From assembly GCA_016709495.1 (NCBI GenBank), contig JADJMS010000016.1, forward strand, positions 32,234 through 96,233: DNA of 64,000 nucleotides, read 5' to 3'. Shown one piece after another: positions 31,536 to 42,758 of the stretch. Position 1 is the first letter of the stretch. Every line of letters starts with the position of its first letter. A program made the position numbers and the translations under genes. The stretch is from Candidatus Dechloromonas phosphorivorans (lineage in GTDB: Bacteria; Pseudomonadota; Gammaproteobacteria; Burkholderiales; Rhodocyclaceae). The notes beneath the pieces were generated by a model, which did no database searches, was not told the origin of the DNA, and worked only from the letters and a program-made list of their open reading frames with translations.

Positions 31536-32489
31536 TCAGTGTTCCAGTTCGGGTTCGTGATAGCAGACAGTATTACGTCCGGCGGACTTGGCCCGATAGA
31601 GGGCGCGGTCTGCCGCTTCGATCAATATTTGTGGTTCGCCAGCGCAATCTGCCGGATTTAATGCAGCAACACCAATGCTGAGCGTAATGCGCGAATAGGG
31701 CGAACCGGAATGCGCCAGATTGAGGTTAGGAACCGCCATTCGAATTTTTTCGGCAACGATACGAGCGCCAGCTAGCGGTGTATCTGGCAGGATGACGGCA
31801 AACTCCTCACCACCGTAACGGGCGGCGATATCCGAGGCACGCTCCATACTTCGCGATAAGTTTTGCGCAATCTGGCGCAGGCAATCATCACCGGGTTGGT
31901 GGCCATAGGTGTCGTTAAATGCCTTGAAATGATCGACATCACACATGAGCAGGGCAATTTCACCCGAGCCACGTCGGGCACGACGCCATTCTCGCGCGAG
32001 ATGATCATCAAAGAAACGCCGATTGGCGATGCCGGTTAGCCCGTCACTGGCCGATAAGCGCTTGAGTTCCTGATTGGCAGTATCGAGCTCACGTGCCAGA
32101 ACAACCAGCGAGGTGCGCATTTGAATGATGCGTTGCATGGCGCGGATTTTTGCGCTGAGTACGGCTTCGCTGACTGGTTTGTACAGATAATCATCGCCAC
32201 CCGCCGCTATGCCTTTTTCAAGGTCTTTGTCGGATGTCATGCCGGAAAGAAAAATGATCGGTGTCCAGGCACCTGGCTTTTCCAGCGCCCGCATCTGTCG
32301 GGCAACAGCAAATCCATCTATATCGGGCAATACGACATCAAGCAGGACCATATCGGGCTGTTCACGGTGAAATGCGGTAATCGCCTGTTCACCATATTCA
32401 GTACAAATGGGTTGTGCACCGAAACGTTCGACAAATTTGCTGACGATCAGAAGCGTGGCACGGGAATCTTCAACAATAAGTATCTTCAT
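31536..32489 (-). CDS. Receiver-GGDEF diguanylate cyclase response regulator
   Basis: 317 residues. The N-terminal receiver (ILIVEDSRATL, VLLDVVLPDIDG, LYKPVSEA) is linked by a helix to a GGDEF domain with DGLTGIANRRFFDD, DVDHFKAFNDTYGH and the active-site loop ARYGGEEFAVIL, so cyclase activity is expected. This is the WspR/PleD-like layout, where phosphorylation promotes dimerisation and cyclic-di-GMP synthesis. It is the only protein in the window with an intact cyclase loop, against three predicted phosphodiesterases. Confidence 0.92.
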   Translation of the reverse strand: MKILIVEDSRATLLIVSKFVERFGAQPICTEYGEQAITAFHREQPDMVLLDVVLPDIDGFAVARQMRALEKPGAWTPIIFLSGMTSDKDLEKGIAAGGDDYLYKPVSEAVLSAKIRAMQRIIQMRTSLVVLARELDTANQELKRLSASDGLTGIANRRFFDDHLAREWRRARRGSGEIALLMCDVDHFKAFNDTYGHQPGDDCLRQIAQNLSRSMERASDIAARYGGEEFAVILPDTPLAGARIVAEKIRMAVPNLNLAHSGSPYSRITLSIGVAALNPADCAGEPQILIEAADRALYRAKSAGRNTVCYHEPELEH

Positions 32490-32502
32490 TACTGCAAATG
32501 AC

Positions 32503-32901
32503 TCAGGTGCAATTCATGCTGAAAAATACAAGACCACAAACCGCGATGGTGATTGCAAAACTCCCCCAGCCGATGCCGTGTTTCATGGCCTGGCGCATTT
32601 CATGTTTGCTGCCTATCCTGCGGAAATGGTAATAACGCTGAATTTCACCCAGGGTCACGGCGGCAGAAAACAGAAAAAACATCATGCCGCAAAAGAGAAA
32701 AATGATCGGGCCGTTGGTCATTTCACGGCAAGCTGCCATCGTGTATTTCAAATTGCGTAAGACCGAGTCGGTTCGAATTGCATATTGAAAGATTGCGTAG
32801 GCAAGCAGTGCGAACAAGGCAATCATGCCGATTACCAACCAGGTGCTGCTTTCTTTTAATGCAGCGAATGCACTACGAATGTCGTCCAGTATCCATTTCA
32901 T
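32503..32901 (-). CDS. Small inner-membrane protein of unknown function
   Basis: 132 residues with three predicted membrane helices: LVIGMIALFALLAYAIFQYA, then IIFLFCGMMFFLFSAAV, and FAITIAVCGLVFF near the C-terminus. Charged loops lie between them. I do not recognise the family. It is 13 bp upstream of the receiver-GGDEF gene on the same strand and may be transcribed with it. It is divergent from the DUF748 gene across about 70 bp. Confidence 0.65.
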   Translation of the reverse strand: MKWILDDIRSAFAALKESSTWLVIGMIALFALLAYAIFQYAIRTDSVLRNLKYTMAACREMTNGPIIFLFCGMMFFLFSAAVTLGEIQRYYHFRRIGSKHEMRQAMKHGIGWGSFAITIAVCGLVFFSMNCT

Positions 32902-32973
32902 GATTTTTTGCCGTGTTTCGCGAGTAACGGTATGTTAAATTCCGCCCCAGTCCTGAAATTACAGTAGGTTATC

Positions 32974-35900
32974 ATGGCCGAACAAGAACAGCACAATACT
33001 CCGGCAAGCAACAAAATCACATCGACGATTAAATTCCCACGGTTTCTCCGTTTTGTACGGTGGTTTATCGGGATTGTTACGGCGATTGGCATACTCGGTT
33101 TTTCGCTGCGCCCCTTGCTAAAATCGGTACTGGTCAAGCAACTCTCAGCACAATTGCATCGTAATGTCAGTGTCGATGGCATCGATATCAATCCCTTCGC
33201 GCTCACTGCAAAAATCACCGGTGTTGCCGTCAAGGAAACCAGCGGCAAGGAAGCCTTGGGTTTTGACGAACTGTTCGTCAACCTGTCGGCGCTTTCGTTT
33301 GCCCAGGCCGCGCCGGTGGTTGATGAAATACGCCTGCAAGGTTTGCGTATTGCTGTCGCTCGCGTCGCTGATGGCAAATACGATATTTCCGATCTGCTCG
33401 AAGAGTGGATGAAGCCGTCCGAACCGTCGCCAACGCCACGCTTTTCGATCAATAACATCCAGTTGCTCGATGCCAAACTGGTTTTTGATGATCAGCCTGT
33501 GGGCAAATTGCATACCGTCAGCGACATCAATTTACGCCTGCCGTTTGTTTCAAGCATGGCTTACAAAGCGGACGTTCATGTCACCCCGCATTTTTCGGCC
33601 AAGTTCGGTGATTCGCCCATTCTGCTTGAGGGGCGAACCAAGCCATTTGCCGAAGGCCGCGAAAGCGAAATCAGTCTGGATGTGGATCGTTTCAATCTGG
33701 CGACGCTGCAGCCTTACTTGCCCGCCTCAATTCCCCTGGTTTTTGCAAATGGTACGGTCGACAGCGAATTGAAGCTGGTTTTTAAGGAGCTTTCAAACCA
33801 GTTGTTCTCGCTGTCCATGGTGGGAGCGGTTCATCTTTCAGAACTCAAGGTGAATGAATCGAGTGGTTCGCCACTGATCGCCTGGAAGAAACTGGATATC
33901 GAGATCGACAATGCCGATCTGGTCAATCAACAGTTCCATATCAAGGGCGTTACGCTTGATGGTCTGGATGCCAATCTGGCTGTCAATCGTGAAGGGGTGT
34001 TAAATGTTATCGCCCTCAGCGAAAAAATGGCTGGCACACCGGACAAGGGCAAGAAACCGGAAGCGAATCCCGCTGCCAAATCACTGGCGTGGACGCTAGG
34101 TGAGTTTCGTCTGACCAATGGTCTGTTGCACTGGAAAGACGAGTCGAATATTTCGCTGGTGCAGGGCAAGGTGCGAGATCTTAATGTGCAGGTTGGCAAG
34201 ATCGATGGCAAGTTACTTGAGCCGATTGAAGTTGTTGAAGCCTCATATCAAATCGACCTTGGCGAACGGATGCGGGTTGAACGCATGGTGGCCAAGAGCA
34301 TTAAGGTAGATTTGCATGGCCACCGTGTCGATGTTGGCGAAGTGAGCAACACGGGTACCCGGGCCCGACTTTTACGTAACAAGGAAGGCAAGATCGAATG
34401 GGTCAGCTCGCCCTTGTTGAAAACGGTCCGGAAAGCTGGCCAGGAGCTTTCTGACGAACGCCCCTGGGTCGGCAGCGTAGGAAAACTTGCGATCAATGAC
34501 TTGAGCTTGCGCATTGACGATCAAGCAACCACGCCGGCTGCGGTGCAGCTTATTGATGGGTTCAATCTGACAGGCGAAAACTTGTCGAGTGAGCCAAACA
34601 AGAAAGGCACAATTTCTCTCAAAAGCAAGGTTAACCAGAAGGGCAGCCTGAAAGTTGATGGCAGCGTGCAGATTTTTCCGCTGTTAGCCAATCTCAAGGT
34701 TGAAACCTTGGCGATACCTTTATTGCCGCTGCAACCTTATTTTGGTGAGCAACTCAACATTGCGCTGACTCGTGGCCAGGTTTCCAGCAAGGGCGACGTC
34801 ATAAGTGGCGCTCGCTATTCCTGGGCGGCATCGATTTTCGTCTGCAGCCCATGGCGATCAATGTGGGCGAAATCGCGCTGACCGATTTTTTCTCTCGCCT
34901 GGTGATCGATTCGAGCGGCAAGTTGAACGTCGCAAGCATTGTCAAAAAACCTAAAGACGAAGCCACAGTCAAACCGGTTGCAGACAAATCGACCGATGCG
35001 CCTGCAACTGCAACGGCAACTGCCACCGTACCGGCGACAAATGATAAGCCGGTGGTGCCCATCAAGATTGCCAAGATTACGCTGCAAAATGGCACCGTTA
35101 ATTTCTCCGACTTCTTCGTCAAACCCAATTACTCGGTCAATGTTGCCAAACTGGGTGGCCGGATTACCGGGCTTTCTTCTGCTGCTGATACGGTTGCCGA
35201 CATGGAATTGCGCGGCACCTATGCCAATACGGCCCCGGTGCAGATTCTGGCCAAGCTGAATCCTTTGGCGGCAAAATCCTATCTTGATCTCAAGGCTGAC
35301 ATTACCGGGGTTGATCTGGTTGGCTTCTCGCCATATTCCGGTAAGTACGCCGGTTACAACATCGAAAAAGGCAAGCTTTCGTTGAATGTGGCCTATAAGC
35401 TGGAAAACAATCAGTTATCAGCTGAGAACCATCTTTTCCTCGATCAATTTACCTTTGGCAACAAGGTTGAAAGCCCGGATGCAACGAGTTTGCCGGTTAA
35501 TCTGGCGATTTCCCGCTTAAGAATAACCGGGGTGAAATTGATTTGAATTTGCCTATTTCCGGCTCGTTGGATGACCCGCAGTTTTCCATTGGCGGGCTGG
35601 TAATTAAGGTGATCGTCAATCTGTTCGTCAAGGCAGTGACATCACCGTTTGCCCTGCTGGGTTCGATGTTTGGTGGTGGTGAAGAACTATCCAACGTTGA
35701 ATTTGCCGCCGGTCGCGCCAGCCTGAATGCAGCGGCTATCAAAAAACTTGAATCTCTTTCCAAAGCACTCAATGAGCGCTCGGCCTTGAAACTTGAAATT
35801 ACCGGAAGGGCTGATCCGGAAGGGGACAAGGAGGGCATCAAGCGAGTCGCCATTGAACGTGCTGCCAAGGGCGAAAAACTCAAGGATGTAATGAAGAAGG

Positions 35901-36238
35901 GTGGCGAAGGGGCTTCTCTGGATAGCATCGAGATCACCCCGGAGGAATACCCTGTCTATCTGCAACGTGCCTACAAGGAAGCAAAATTCCCGAAACCGCG
36001 CAACGTCGTTGGCATGCAAAAGGATTTGCCTGTTGAGGAAATGGAAAAATTGATGCTGACTAATCTGCAGGCCTCGCAAGAGGATATGCGCGCTCTGGCT
36101 GTCAGTCGTGCTGAAGTGGTTCAGGGCTGGCTGTTGGAACAAGGCAAGGTGTCGCCGGAGCGTGTATTCCTGCTACCACCGAAAACCGAAGCGGATGATA
36201 AAGGCAAGACGAGTCGTGCTGATTTCTCCCTGCGCTAA
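32974..36238 (+). CDS. AsmA-like DUF748 envelope protein (two frameshifts)
   Basis: Three frames (32974-34881, 34851-35546, 35543-36238) make one protein of about 1088 residues. A single N-terminal membrane helix (FIGIVTAIGILGFSLRPLL) anchors a long periplasmic beta-rich region with DUF748 repeats such as AAPVVDEIRLQGLRIAVAR and LPISGSLDDPQFSIGGLVIK. The C-terminal segment (VEFAAGRASLNAAAIKKLES, LEITGRADPEGD) resembles OmpA-like peptidoglycan-binding sequences. AsmA-like proteins are implicated in phospholipid transport or outer-membrane homeostasis; the specific role is unknown. The breaks at about 34,830 and 35,520 restore cleanly with one-base changes. Confidence 0.8.
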
Positions 36239-36267
36239 TCTTTCATGAGTGAAACGATGAACCTACC

Positions 36268-37578
36268 ATGTTGGCCGGGATAATCGTCATCATCCTGCTG
36301 CAAGTTGCCTTGCTGTTGCGTAGCAATCGCAGCCAGGAAGACGATTTACGCTGGCGTGAGTTGCGGGAAGCGCAGGATAAGGGTTTAACCCGGCTTGAGC
36401 GCGAACTCCGCGAAGAGTTGGCGCGCAATCGCCGCGAGGATGCCGAGGAATCATTCCACGACCGCGAGGAACGCGCCCAGTCTTCCAATTTGCTGGCACA
36501 AGCGCTGACGACACAAGTGGGCCAGTTCGGCACCTTGCAAGCCGAGCGTCTTGAATCCTTTGCCCGTGAATTGAATCGCTTTTCGCTAGGACTAGATGAA
36601 CGATTTGAGCGTTTAAAAATTGCCGTTGAAGGGCGGTTGACCGCAATGCAAGCCGACAACGCGGCAAAGCTCGAAGAAATGCGCCAGACCGTCGATGAAA
36701 AATTGCATGCAACGCTGGAACAACGGCTCGGCGAATCATTCAAACTGGTCAGTGACCGGCTTGAGCAAGTTCATCGTGGTCTCGGAGAAATGCAGACACT
36801 GGCCGCTGGCGTCGGTGATCTCAAACGTGTGCTGACCAATGTCAAGACACGCGGCACCTGGGGCGAGGTTCAACTGGCGGCATTGCTTGAGCAATTATTG
36901 ACTGCTGATCAGTTTGCCGCCAATGTAGCGACCGTTCCGGGCAGCAATGAACGGGTTGATTTCGCCATTCGTTTACCGGGCAAGGGGGACGGCGCGGTAG
37001 TTTGGTTGCCAATAGATGCCAAATTCCCGATTGAAGATTATCAACGTTTGCTGGATGCGCAGGATCGCTGTGATCCATTGGCAGTGGAAGAAGCTGCACG
37101 TGCCATTGAAATGCGGCTGAAAGCCGAAGCTAAAAGCATTCACGAAAAATATATTTCACCGCCGCACACGACGGACTTTGCATTACTCTACTTGCCGATT
37201 GAAGGCTTGTACGCCGAGGCCTTGCGTCGCCCCGGTCTGGCAGAAATCCTGCAGCGTGACTGGCGGATCAGCCTGGCTGGGCCAACGACTCTGGCGGCGA
37301 TGCTCAATAGTCTGCAAATGGGATTCCGGACATTGGCCATAGAACAACGCTCGGCTGAAGTCTGGGCAGTTCTGGGAGCGGTAAAAACTGAATTCGGCAA
37401 ATTTGGTGAAGCCCTGGCGCACACGAAGAAAAAGCTGGATGAAGCAAGTAACAGTATTAGCCGGGCTGAAACGAGAACGCGCCAATTGACGCGCAAGTTA
37501 AAGCAAGTGGAGGCGCTGCCGGTCGGCGAATCCGAGCAATTAATAGGGATAACGGATTTCGATGGCGAAAACGACTGA
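36268..37578 (+). CDS. rmuC: DNA recombination protein RmuC homologue
   Basis: 436 residues. An N-terminal membrane helix (LAGIIVIILLQVALLL) is followed by a long coiled coil (to about residue 165) and the RmuC nuclease-like domain with TRGTWGEVQLAALLEQLL, WLPIDAKFPIEDYQRLL and DFALLYLPIEGLYAEALRR. RmuC limits inversion-type rearrangements at repeats; its fold is related to restriction endonucleases. The 3' end overlaps the DUF3293 gene by 17 bp, so they form one transcript. Confidence 0.92.
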   Translation: MLAGIIVIILLQVALLLRSNRSQEDDLRWRELREAQDKGLTRLERELREELARNRREDAEESFHDREERAQSSNLLAQALTTQVGQFGTLQAERLESFARELNRFSLGLDERFERLKIAVEGRLTAMQADNAAKLEEMRQTVDEKLHATLEQRLGESFKLVSDRLEQVHRGLGEMQTLAAGVGDLKRVLTNVKTRGTWGEVQLAALLEQLLTADQFAANVATVPGSNERVDFAIRLPGKGDGAVVWLPIDAKFPIEDYQRLLDAQDRCDPLAVEEAARAIEMRLKAEAKSIHEKYISPPHTTDFALLYLPIEGLYAEALRRPGLAEILQRDWRISLAGPTTLAAMLNSLQMGFRTLAIEQRSAEVWAVLGAVKTEFGKFGEALAHTKKKLDEASNSISRAETRTRQLTRKLKQVEALPVGESEQLIGITDFDGEND

Positions 37579-37984
37579 ACTGGAAGCAGCCTACCAAGCA
37601 ACAACTTACCGGGTTTTTCTACCGGGTGGCATGTGTGATTTACGCCTCGACCAACCATCCGAGACCTTGCGCGATTGGTTGGAAACGGCTGGCGCCAATG
37701 AGTTTGCCGTACTTAGCGCCCATAATCCTGGTGCCAAGCAGCTTGATCAAGCGACCAATATGTCGCGTCAGTCACTGATGGAAATCGAATTGCTGGAAAA
37801 GGGTTTCGAACCTTATGCCGGTGAAAATGAGGCAGATACGGAAGATTGGCCGGCAGAGGAAACTTGTTTTGTCACCGATATTGGCTTGCCTGTTGCCCGT
37901 GAAATCGGTGCAAAGTATGGACAGAATGCCATCGTTTATGGGCTTGCGGATGGGGTTCCGCGCCTGGTCTGGATTGAAGAATGA
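37562..37984 (+). CDS. DUF3293 domain protein
   Basis: 140 residues, small and acidic. AAYQATTYRVF at the N-terminus, FAVLSAHNPGAKQLDQATN in the middle and GQNAIVYGLADGVPRLVW at the end are the conserved blocks I associate with DUF3293. No catalytic motif or signal sequence is visible. It sits between rmuC and the protein-kinase gene, overlapping both, so it belongs to the same operon. Function unknown. Confidence 0.82.
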   Translation: MAKTTELEAAYQATTYRVFLPGGMCDLRLDQPSETLRDWLETAGANEFAVLSAHNPGAKQLDQATNMSRQSLMEIELLEKGFEPYAGENEADTEDWPAEETCFVTDIGLPVAREIGAKYGQNAIVYGLADGVPRLVWIEE

Positions 37985-40211
37985 ATATGGGCAAAAAATT
38001 GGGCGTTTTGAGGTACGTAGCGAGTTGGGACGTGGCGCGCAAAGCGTGGTTTATCTCGGATTCGATCCGCAATTACAGCGCGAAATTGCGATCAAGACAG
38101 TCCGCTTCACACAGCCTGATGCTACCAAAAACAAAATCCTGCTTGACGAAGCGCGCACCGTCAGCAAGTTGCGCAATCCGAATATCGTGCCAATTTTTGA
38201 GGCAGGAGAAGAGGGGGGTGATATTTATCTGGTTTTTGAGTATGTGCCGGGTAAAAATCTTGCCGAGTTTCTGTCCAGTAGTTGCCCTTTATCACCAGTC
38301 AAGGCAGCGACATTGCTCAGGCCAATTCTCGATGCCGTAGCCTATGCACACGCACAAGGCATCATTCATCGTGATCTGAAACCATCAAACATCCTGCTTG
38401 ATGAAAATGCTGCTCCACGCGTCATGGATTTCGGAATTGCCAGCCGTATCGGCAGCGCGGGCGGAGAAATAGAGGAGTACAGCGGAACCCCCGCTTACAT
38501 GGCTCCGGAATATGTTGCAAAACGCGATGTTTCCGAGCGTTCAGACATCTTTGCGGCTGGACTTATCTTGTTTGAGATGCTGACTGGCCACCGGGCGATT
38601 GTGGGCGACAATATTTTCCAAATCATGCATCGCATATCGAATGAGGATGTTCAACTGCCGGCAAACCTTGCGGTCGACGAGCGTTTGAGCCGTATTTTAT
38701 ATAAGGCTGTCGCGCGCGATCCGCTTCTCCGCTACCAGAGTGCCATGCAATTTGGCGAGGCAATCGACAACTATCTTGACCCGGAAGAGGAACAAAAACG
38801 GGATGGTGACGGATAGCTGCTTCGCCTGGTCAATTCTGCCTATTTCAGACCCGCCGGCGGTGGCTGTATCAGCACCGTATCGCGCGCGGTCATCGTCCTC
38901 GGCTTCGAGGCGGTGCGTAATATTGCAATTACAGTTCTGCTCTTTGAACATATGCAAAACAAAGGCAATGCAAACCAGCTCAAGGAAGAGTTTTTGCGGG
39001 CAACACTGGCTGGTATTCTTGCCAAGGATATTTGTGCTACGGCCCAGATGCGTGATTTGGAGCAGAGTTTTATCTGCGCGCTGTTTCATAGTCTTGGTCG
39101 CTTGCTTTCGCAGTATTACTTTCCGGAAGAAAGCGATGAGATTCGCCGTATTGTCGCCCAGAAAAACTGTAGCGAAGATCAGGCGGCTTTGCAGGTGCTG
39201 GCCATATCTTTTGAGGATTTAGGTACGGCAATTGCCAAACAATGGGGTTTTCCCGCGCTGATTATTGGCACCATGCGCAAAATGCCTGCAGGACAGGTCA
39301 AAAAATCGAATAGCCAGGAAGATCGCTTGCGTATCTTGTCCAGCATGGCCAATGAGTTGTGCGCTGTGATATCCCAGGCCTCGCCAGAAGCCCGCGATAA
39401 GGAAATGCGCAAATTGATGGCGCGCTTTACAGATGCAATCTCGCTTGATCAAAAGGAAATTCAACAAACGGTTCAGCGGGCGGTTGAAGAGGTTGGTGAA
39501 TTTGCCCGTGTAATCCATTTGAACCTTAGCCAAACCACTTTTGGCAAGCAAATGCGGCAGTTTGCACAAGGTGCAGATGGTTCGGAAACGTTAGCAGAGC
39601 CAGATACAACGGATACAGTGAACGGTACCCAGCTGCATGAGACCAGCCCTTTTTCTACAGGTTACGGGGCTAGCGAAGATGGAGAAGATGAACCTGTCGA
39701 TGCTCAATCGGTTCTGACAGCCGGCATTCAGGACATCAGCAACAGTCTGGTCGATGATTTCAAGCTCAACGACATCCTGCGCATCATTCTCGAAACCATG
39801 TACCGGGCGATGGGGTTCAAGCGCGTAGTATTGTGTATTCGAGACGCCAAGGCTGGTGTCATGCAGGGGCGTTTTGGCTTTGGGCCAAATGCCAACGAAG
39901 TCGCCAAGGTTTTCCGCTTCCCTTTGACCTTTTCGCCTGATGTTTTCCACGCCTCAACCTCAAAAGGCGTTGATATTCTGATCAGTGACATCGACGACCC
40001 AAAGATTGCAGCCCGCATCCCGGACTGGTACCGCAAGGCAGTACCCGCGCACTCTTTTGTGCTTTTCCCGCTCAATATGAAGGGAAATTCAATAGCTTTG
40101 ATTTATGCTGACCACGACGCAGCAGGTGGTATCGATATTCCGGAAAAGGAATTGTCCTTGTTGCGTACCTTGCGCAATCAGGCCATTCTGGCAATCAAGC
40201 AGGGAAGCTGA
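37981..40211 (+). CDS. Ser/Thr protein kinase-HDOD-GAF protein (frameshifts; HDOD N-terminus missing)
   Basis: The start is the ATG at 37981, overlapping the DUF3293 stop (ATGA). A one-base loss in the A-run near 37,995 shifts into the kinase frame. The Hanks-type kinase has GRGAQSVVYLG, AIKTV (Lys), HRDLKPSN, DFG and the APE region (YMAPE). After residue ~270 an in-frame TAG at 38814 separates it from an HDOD domain that begins abruptly at LLRLVNSAYFRPAGG. The first 50-65 residues expected of an HDOD domain are absent. A GAF domain (about 39,760-40,200) ends the protein. Signalling by phosphorylation is expected; targets are unknown. Confidence 0.7.
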
Positions 40212-41038
40212 TTACCAGAGTTTCCACCAAGCCGTTTTGCGATCAAGGCCGTCTTTATAAAAGCGGCTTTGCGGGTAATTCTTGCGCATGATGCGATCAG
40301 CGTCATCACGCAAATCAGTCATGCCCAACTTGTCATACGCAACGACCATAACGTACATGGCCTCCTCGACTGCCGGCGCATTCGGGTAAGTCTTGATAGC
40401 GGTCTGCGCGCGATTAACAGCTGCAATGTAAGCACCACGGTTAACGTAGTAACGTGCAACATGGATTTCCTGAGCGGCCATTGAGTTGACCAGGAAGTTC
40501 ATTCGCAGGATGGCATCCGGCGTGTATTTGCTGTTCGGGAAACGCGTTACGAGGTCACGAAAGGCGTTGAAAGATTCCTTGGCAGCTTTTGGGTCACGTT
40601 CACCCGGGTCCTGCGAGCTGATATAGCCAGCAAAGCCAAGGTCTTCGTTAAAATTGACCAGGCCTTTCAGGTAATAAACGTAATCAACTGCCGGGTGGTT
40701 GGGGTGCAGTTTGATGAAACGATCACAGGCGGCTATGGCTGATCCAATTTCACCGGCTTTCCAATACACGTAACCGAGTTCGAGTTGTGCCTGCTGCGCA
40801 AAGCGACCATAAGGGAAGCGTGCTTCAAGTTTTTCGAGGTATTTGGCGCTTTATCCCAGGTAGCATCGGACTGTGCTTCCTTGGATTCTGAGTAGAGTTT
40901 GCTGGCTGACCAACCTATTGTTTCATCCTTCGATTCCGGCAACAAACCACATGCAGAAACCATAGCGGCAAGGAAAAGCGCCAGCAACAGGCGAAAGCAA
41001 GCGGAAAAAGGCTGGAATGCGGGTAAACTTCGCATCAT
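40212..41038 (-). CDS. bamD: Outer-membrane assembly lipoprotein BamD (frameshift near 40,853)
   Basis: Two frames (41038-40733 and 40769-40212) make one protein of about 275 residues. The N-terminus is a lipoprotein signal ending LAAMVSAC with the lipidated Cys at residue 30. TPR-like repeats follow, with FIKLHPNHPAVDYVYYLKG and FRDLVTRFPNSKYTPDA typical of BamD. BamD is an essential part of the BAM complex that inserts beta-barrels, so the one-base break is more likely an error than a true mutation. It is divergent from rluD, the classic arrangement, with start codons overlapping. Confidence 0.9.
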
Positions 41039-41993
41039 GAACGATCCTATTGAAAACTGCGAAGATTATAGCCGAAGTGAGCCGCTGCGCCTGACGGTTC
41101 CTGATAGTTGTGGCGGTCGCCGCCTTGACCAGATTCTTGCTGAACTGCTTCCCCAACATTCCCGCAACCGTTTGCAAGCCTGGGTCAGAGATGGCCTGGT
41201 CACGGTTGACGGTGTGCTAGACATCGAACCCAAGCACAAATTGATGGGTGGCGAAAAACTGCTTATCTCTGAACCTGTCGATGCAAGCGTCCTGGCCGAA
41301 AAACCGGAAGATATTCCGCTGAACATTGTTTTTGAAGATGAAACCCTGATTGTCATCAACAAGCCGGCAGGTCTGGTGGTGCATCCGGGTAGCGGTAACT
41401 GGAGCGGCACCTTGCTAAATGCCTTGCTCCATCATTTGCCAAGCAACAACGAAATTCCACGTGCTGGCATTGTGCATCGTCTCGACAAGGAAACCAGCGG
41501 GCTTCTGGTTGTTGCCAAAACACTGGAGGCGCAGACTGATCTGGTGCGTCAGCTGCAGGCGCGAACAGTCCGCCGCCAGTATCTGGCGCTGGCCGCTGGC
41601 ACGATGAAAAAGGACGGTGGTGTAGATTCACCGATTGGTCGCCATCCTGTACAACGCATCAAAATGGCCGTCGTGCCGGAAAGTCGTGGCGGCAAGCCAG
41701 CATTGACTTGGTATCGCATTCTTGAAAAATTCACCTATTGCACTTTTCTTGAATGCTCGCTTGAGACCGGCCGCACGCATCAAATCCGAGTGCACATGAA
41801 CTCAATTGGGCACCCGCTGGTGGGGGATCAAGTGTATGGCAAGGCAAATCCCCGTTTGCCGCAATTTGCAAGACAGGCGCTGCACGCAACGCGGCTTGGT
41901 TTGGTTCACCCGCTGACCGGGCTCAAAATGCAGTGGGAAGTACCGATGCCGGAAGACATGCGCGAGTTACTCGACAGTCTTCGTTATGGTTGA
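41037..41993 (+). CDS. rluD: 23S rRNA pseudouridine synthase RluD
   Basis: About 318 residues from the ATG at 41037. An N-terminal S4 RNA-binding domain (GGRRLDQILAELLPQHSRNR) precedes the synthase domain with INKPAGLVVHPGSGNWSGTL and the catalytic-Asp motif GIVHRLDKETSGLLVV, then ETGRTHQIRVHMNSIGHPL. RluD modifies helix 69 of 23S rRNA (positions 1911/1915/1917 in E. coli). The open frame extends upstream to 40899, but that would run into divergent bamD, so the internal ATG is chosen. It overlaps pgeF by 8 bp. Confidence 0.93.
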   Translation: MNDPIENCEDYSRSEPLRLTVPDSCGGRRLDQILAELLPQHSRNRLQAWVRDGLVTVDGVLDIEPKHKLMGGEKLLISEPVDASVLAEKPEDIPLNIVFEDETLIVINKPAGLVVHPGSGNWSGTLLNALLHHLPSNNEIPRAGIVHRLDKETSGLLVVAKTLEAQTDLVRQLQARTVRRQYLALAAGTMKKDGGVDSPIGRHPVQRIKMAVVPESRGGKPALTWYRILEKFTYCTFLECSLETGRTHQIRVHMNSIGHPLVGDQVYGKANPRLPQFARQALHATRLGLVHPLTGLKMQWEVPMPEDMRELLDSLRYG

Positions 41994-42719
41994 AACACTT
42001 ATCCCGGCGTGGCCTGCGCCACTTGGGGTTCGTGCCCTGCAAACACTGCGTCGTGGCGGTTGTAGCAAAGCCCCTTGGGATAGTTTTAACCTCGGTGATC
42101 ATGTTGGCGATGTGCCCGAACACGTGAATACGAATCGGGCTGCATTGCGTCAGCTGTTACCTGCTGCCCCCCTGTGGTTAAAGCAGGTCCACGGAACTGT
42201 TGCGGTCGACGCTGGAAATTGCCCCAATTTTTCGACGGGAGATGCATCCTTCACTCGCCAAACCAATCAGGTTTGTGCCGTTATGACAGCAGACTGCCTT
42301 CCTGTTCTGTTTTGCGATCGCGCAGGTAGTGTTGTGGCTGCAGCGCATGCTGGTTGGCGGGGGCTGCTTGATGGCGTGCTTGAGGAAACCAGAACAGCAT
42401 GAGTGTATCGCCAGAAGAAATCATCGTCTGGCTCGGCCCGGCAATCGGTCCAGCAAGTTTTGAAGTCGGCGACGAAGTAAGAGCTGCGTTTTTAGCCAAA
42501 TTCGATGAAGCTGGGAAGGCATTTGTTGCCCATGCGCCAGGAAAATGGCTGGCCGATATTTATCAGTTGGCTCGTCAGCGCCTGAATCGTGCCGGTGTCT
42601 TTGAAATCAGCGGCGGTGATGCATGTACCTTGCGTGACCCCGAAAATTATTTTTCTTATCGGCGCGATGGTGTTACTGGCCGTATGGCCAGCCTGATCTG
42701 GCTGGCAGATAAGGCATAG
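41986..42719 (+). CDS. pgeF: Peptidoglycan editing factor / multicopper-polyphenol-oxidase-like protein PgeF (YfiH; frameshift near 42,393)
   Basis: Two frames (41986-42402 and 42399-42719) make one protein of about 244 residues. The DUF152/laccase-like signature residues are present: His in LWLKQVHG, Cys in TADCLPVLFCD and His in AAAHAGWRG, followed by VWLGPAIGPASFEVG. The break interrupts the helix after WRGLLDGVLEET. Family members act as purine nucleoside phosphorylases/adenosine deaminases, and the E. coli protein affects peptidoglycan fidelity. The rluD-pgeF order is widely conserved. Confidence 0.85.
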
Positions 42720-42723
42720 CGCG

Positions 42724-42729
42724 TATAAT
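42724..42729 (+). promoter_or_regulatory. Candidate -10 element for the ZIP transporter gene
   Basis: A perfect TATAAT lies 30 bp before the ZIP start codon. The best -35 is weak (CTGGCA, 16 bp upstream), so this is only a candidate. Confidence 0.3.
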
Positions 42730-42758
42730 CCGCGCCTTTTCACCCGTTTGAAAACCCC

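Noticed and set aside
40899..41036. Longer N-terminus for RluD from 40899
   Set aside because: It would lie over the divergent bamD coding region and does not resemble RluD; the ATG at 41037 begins the S4 domain at the normal distance.
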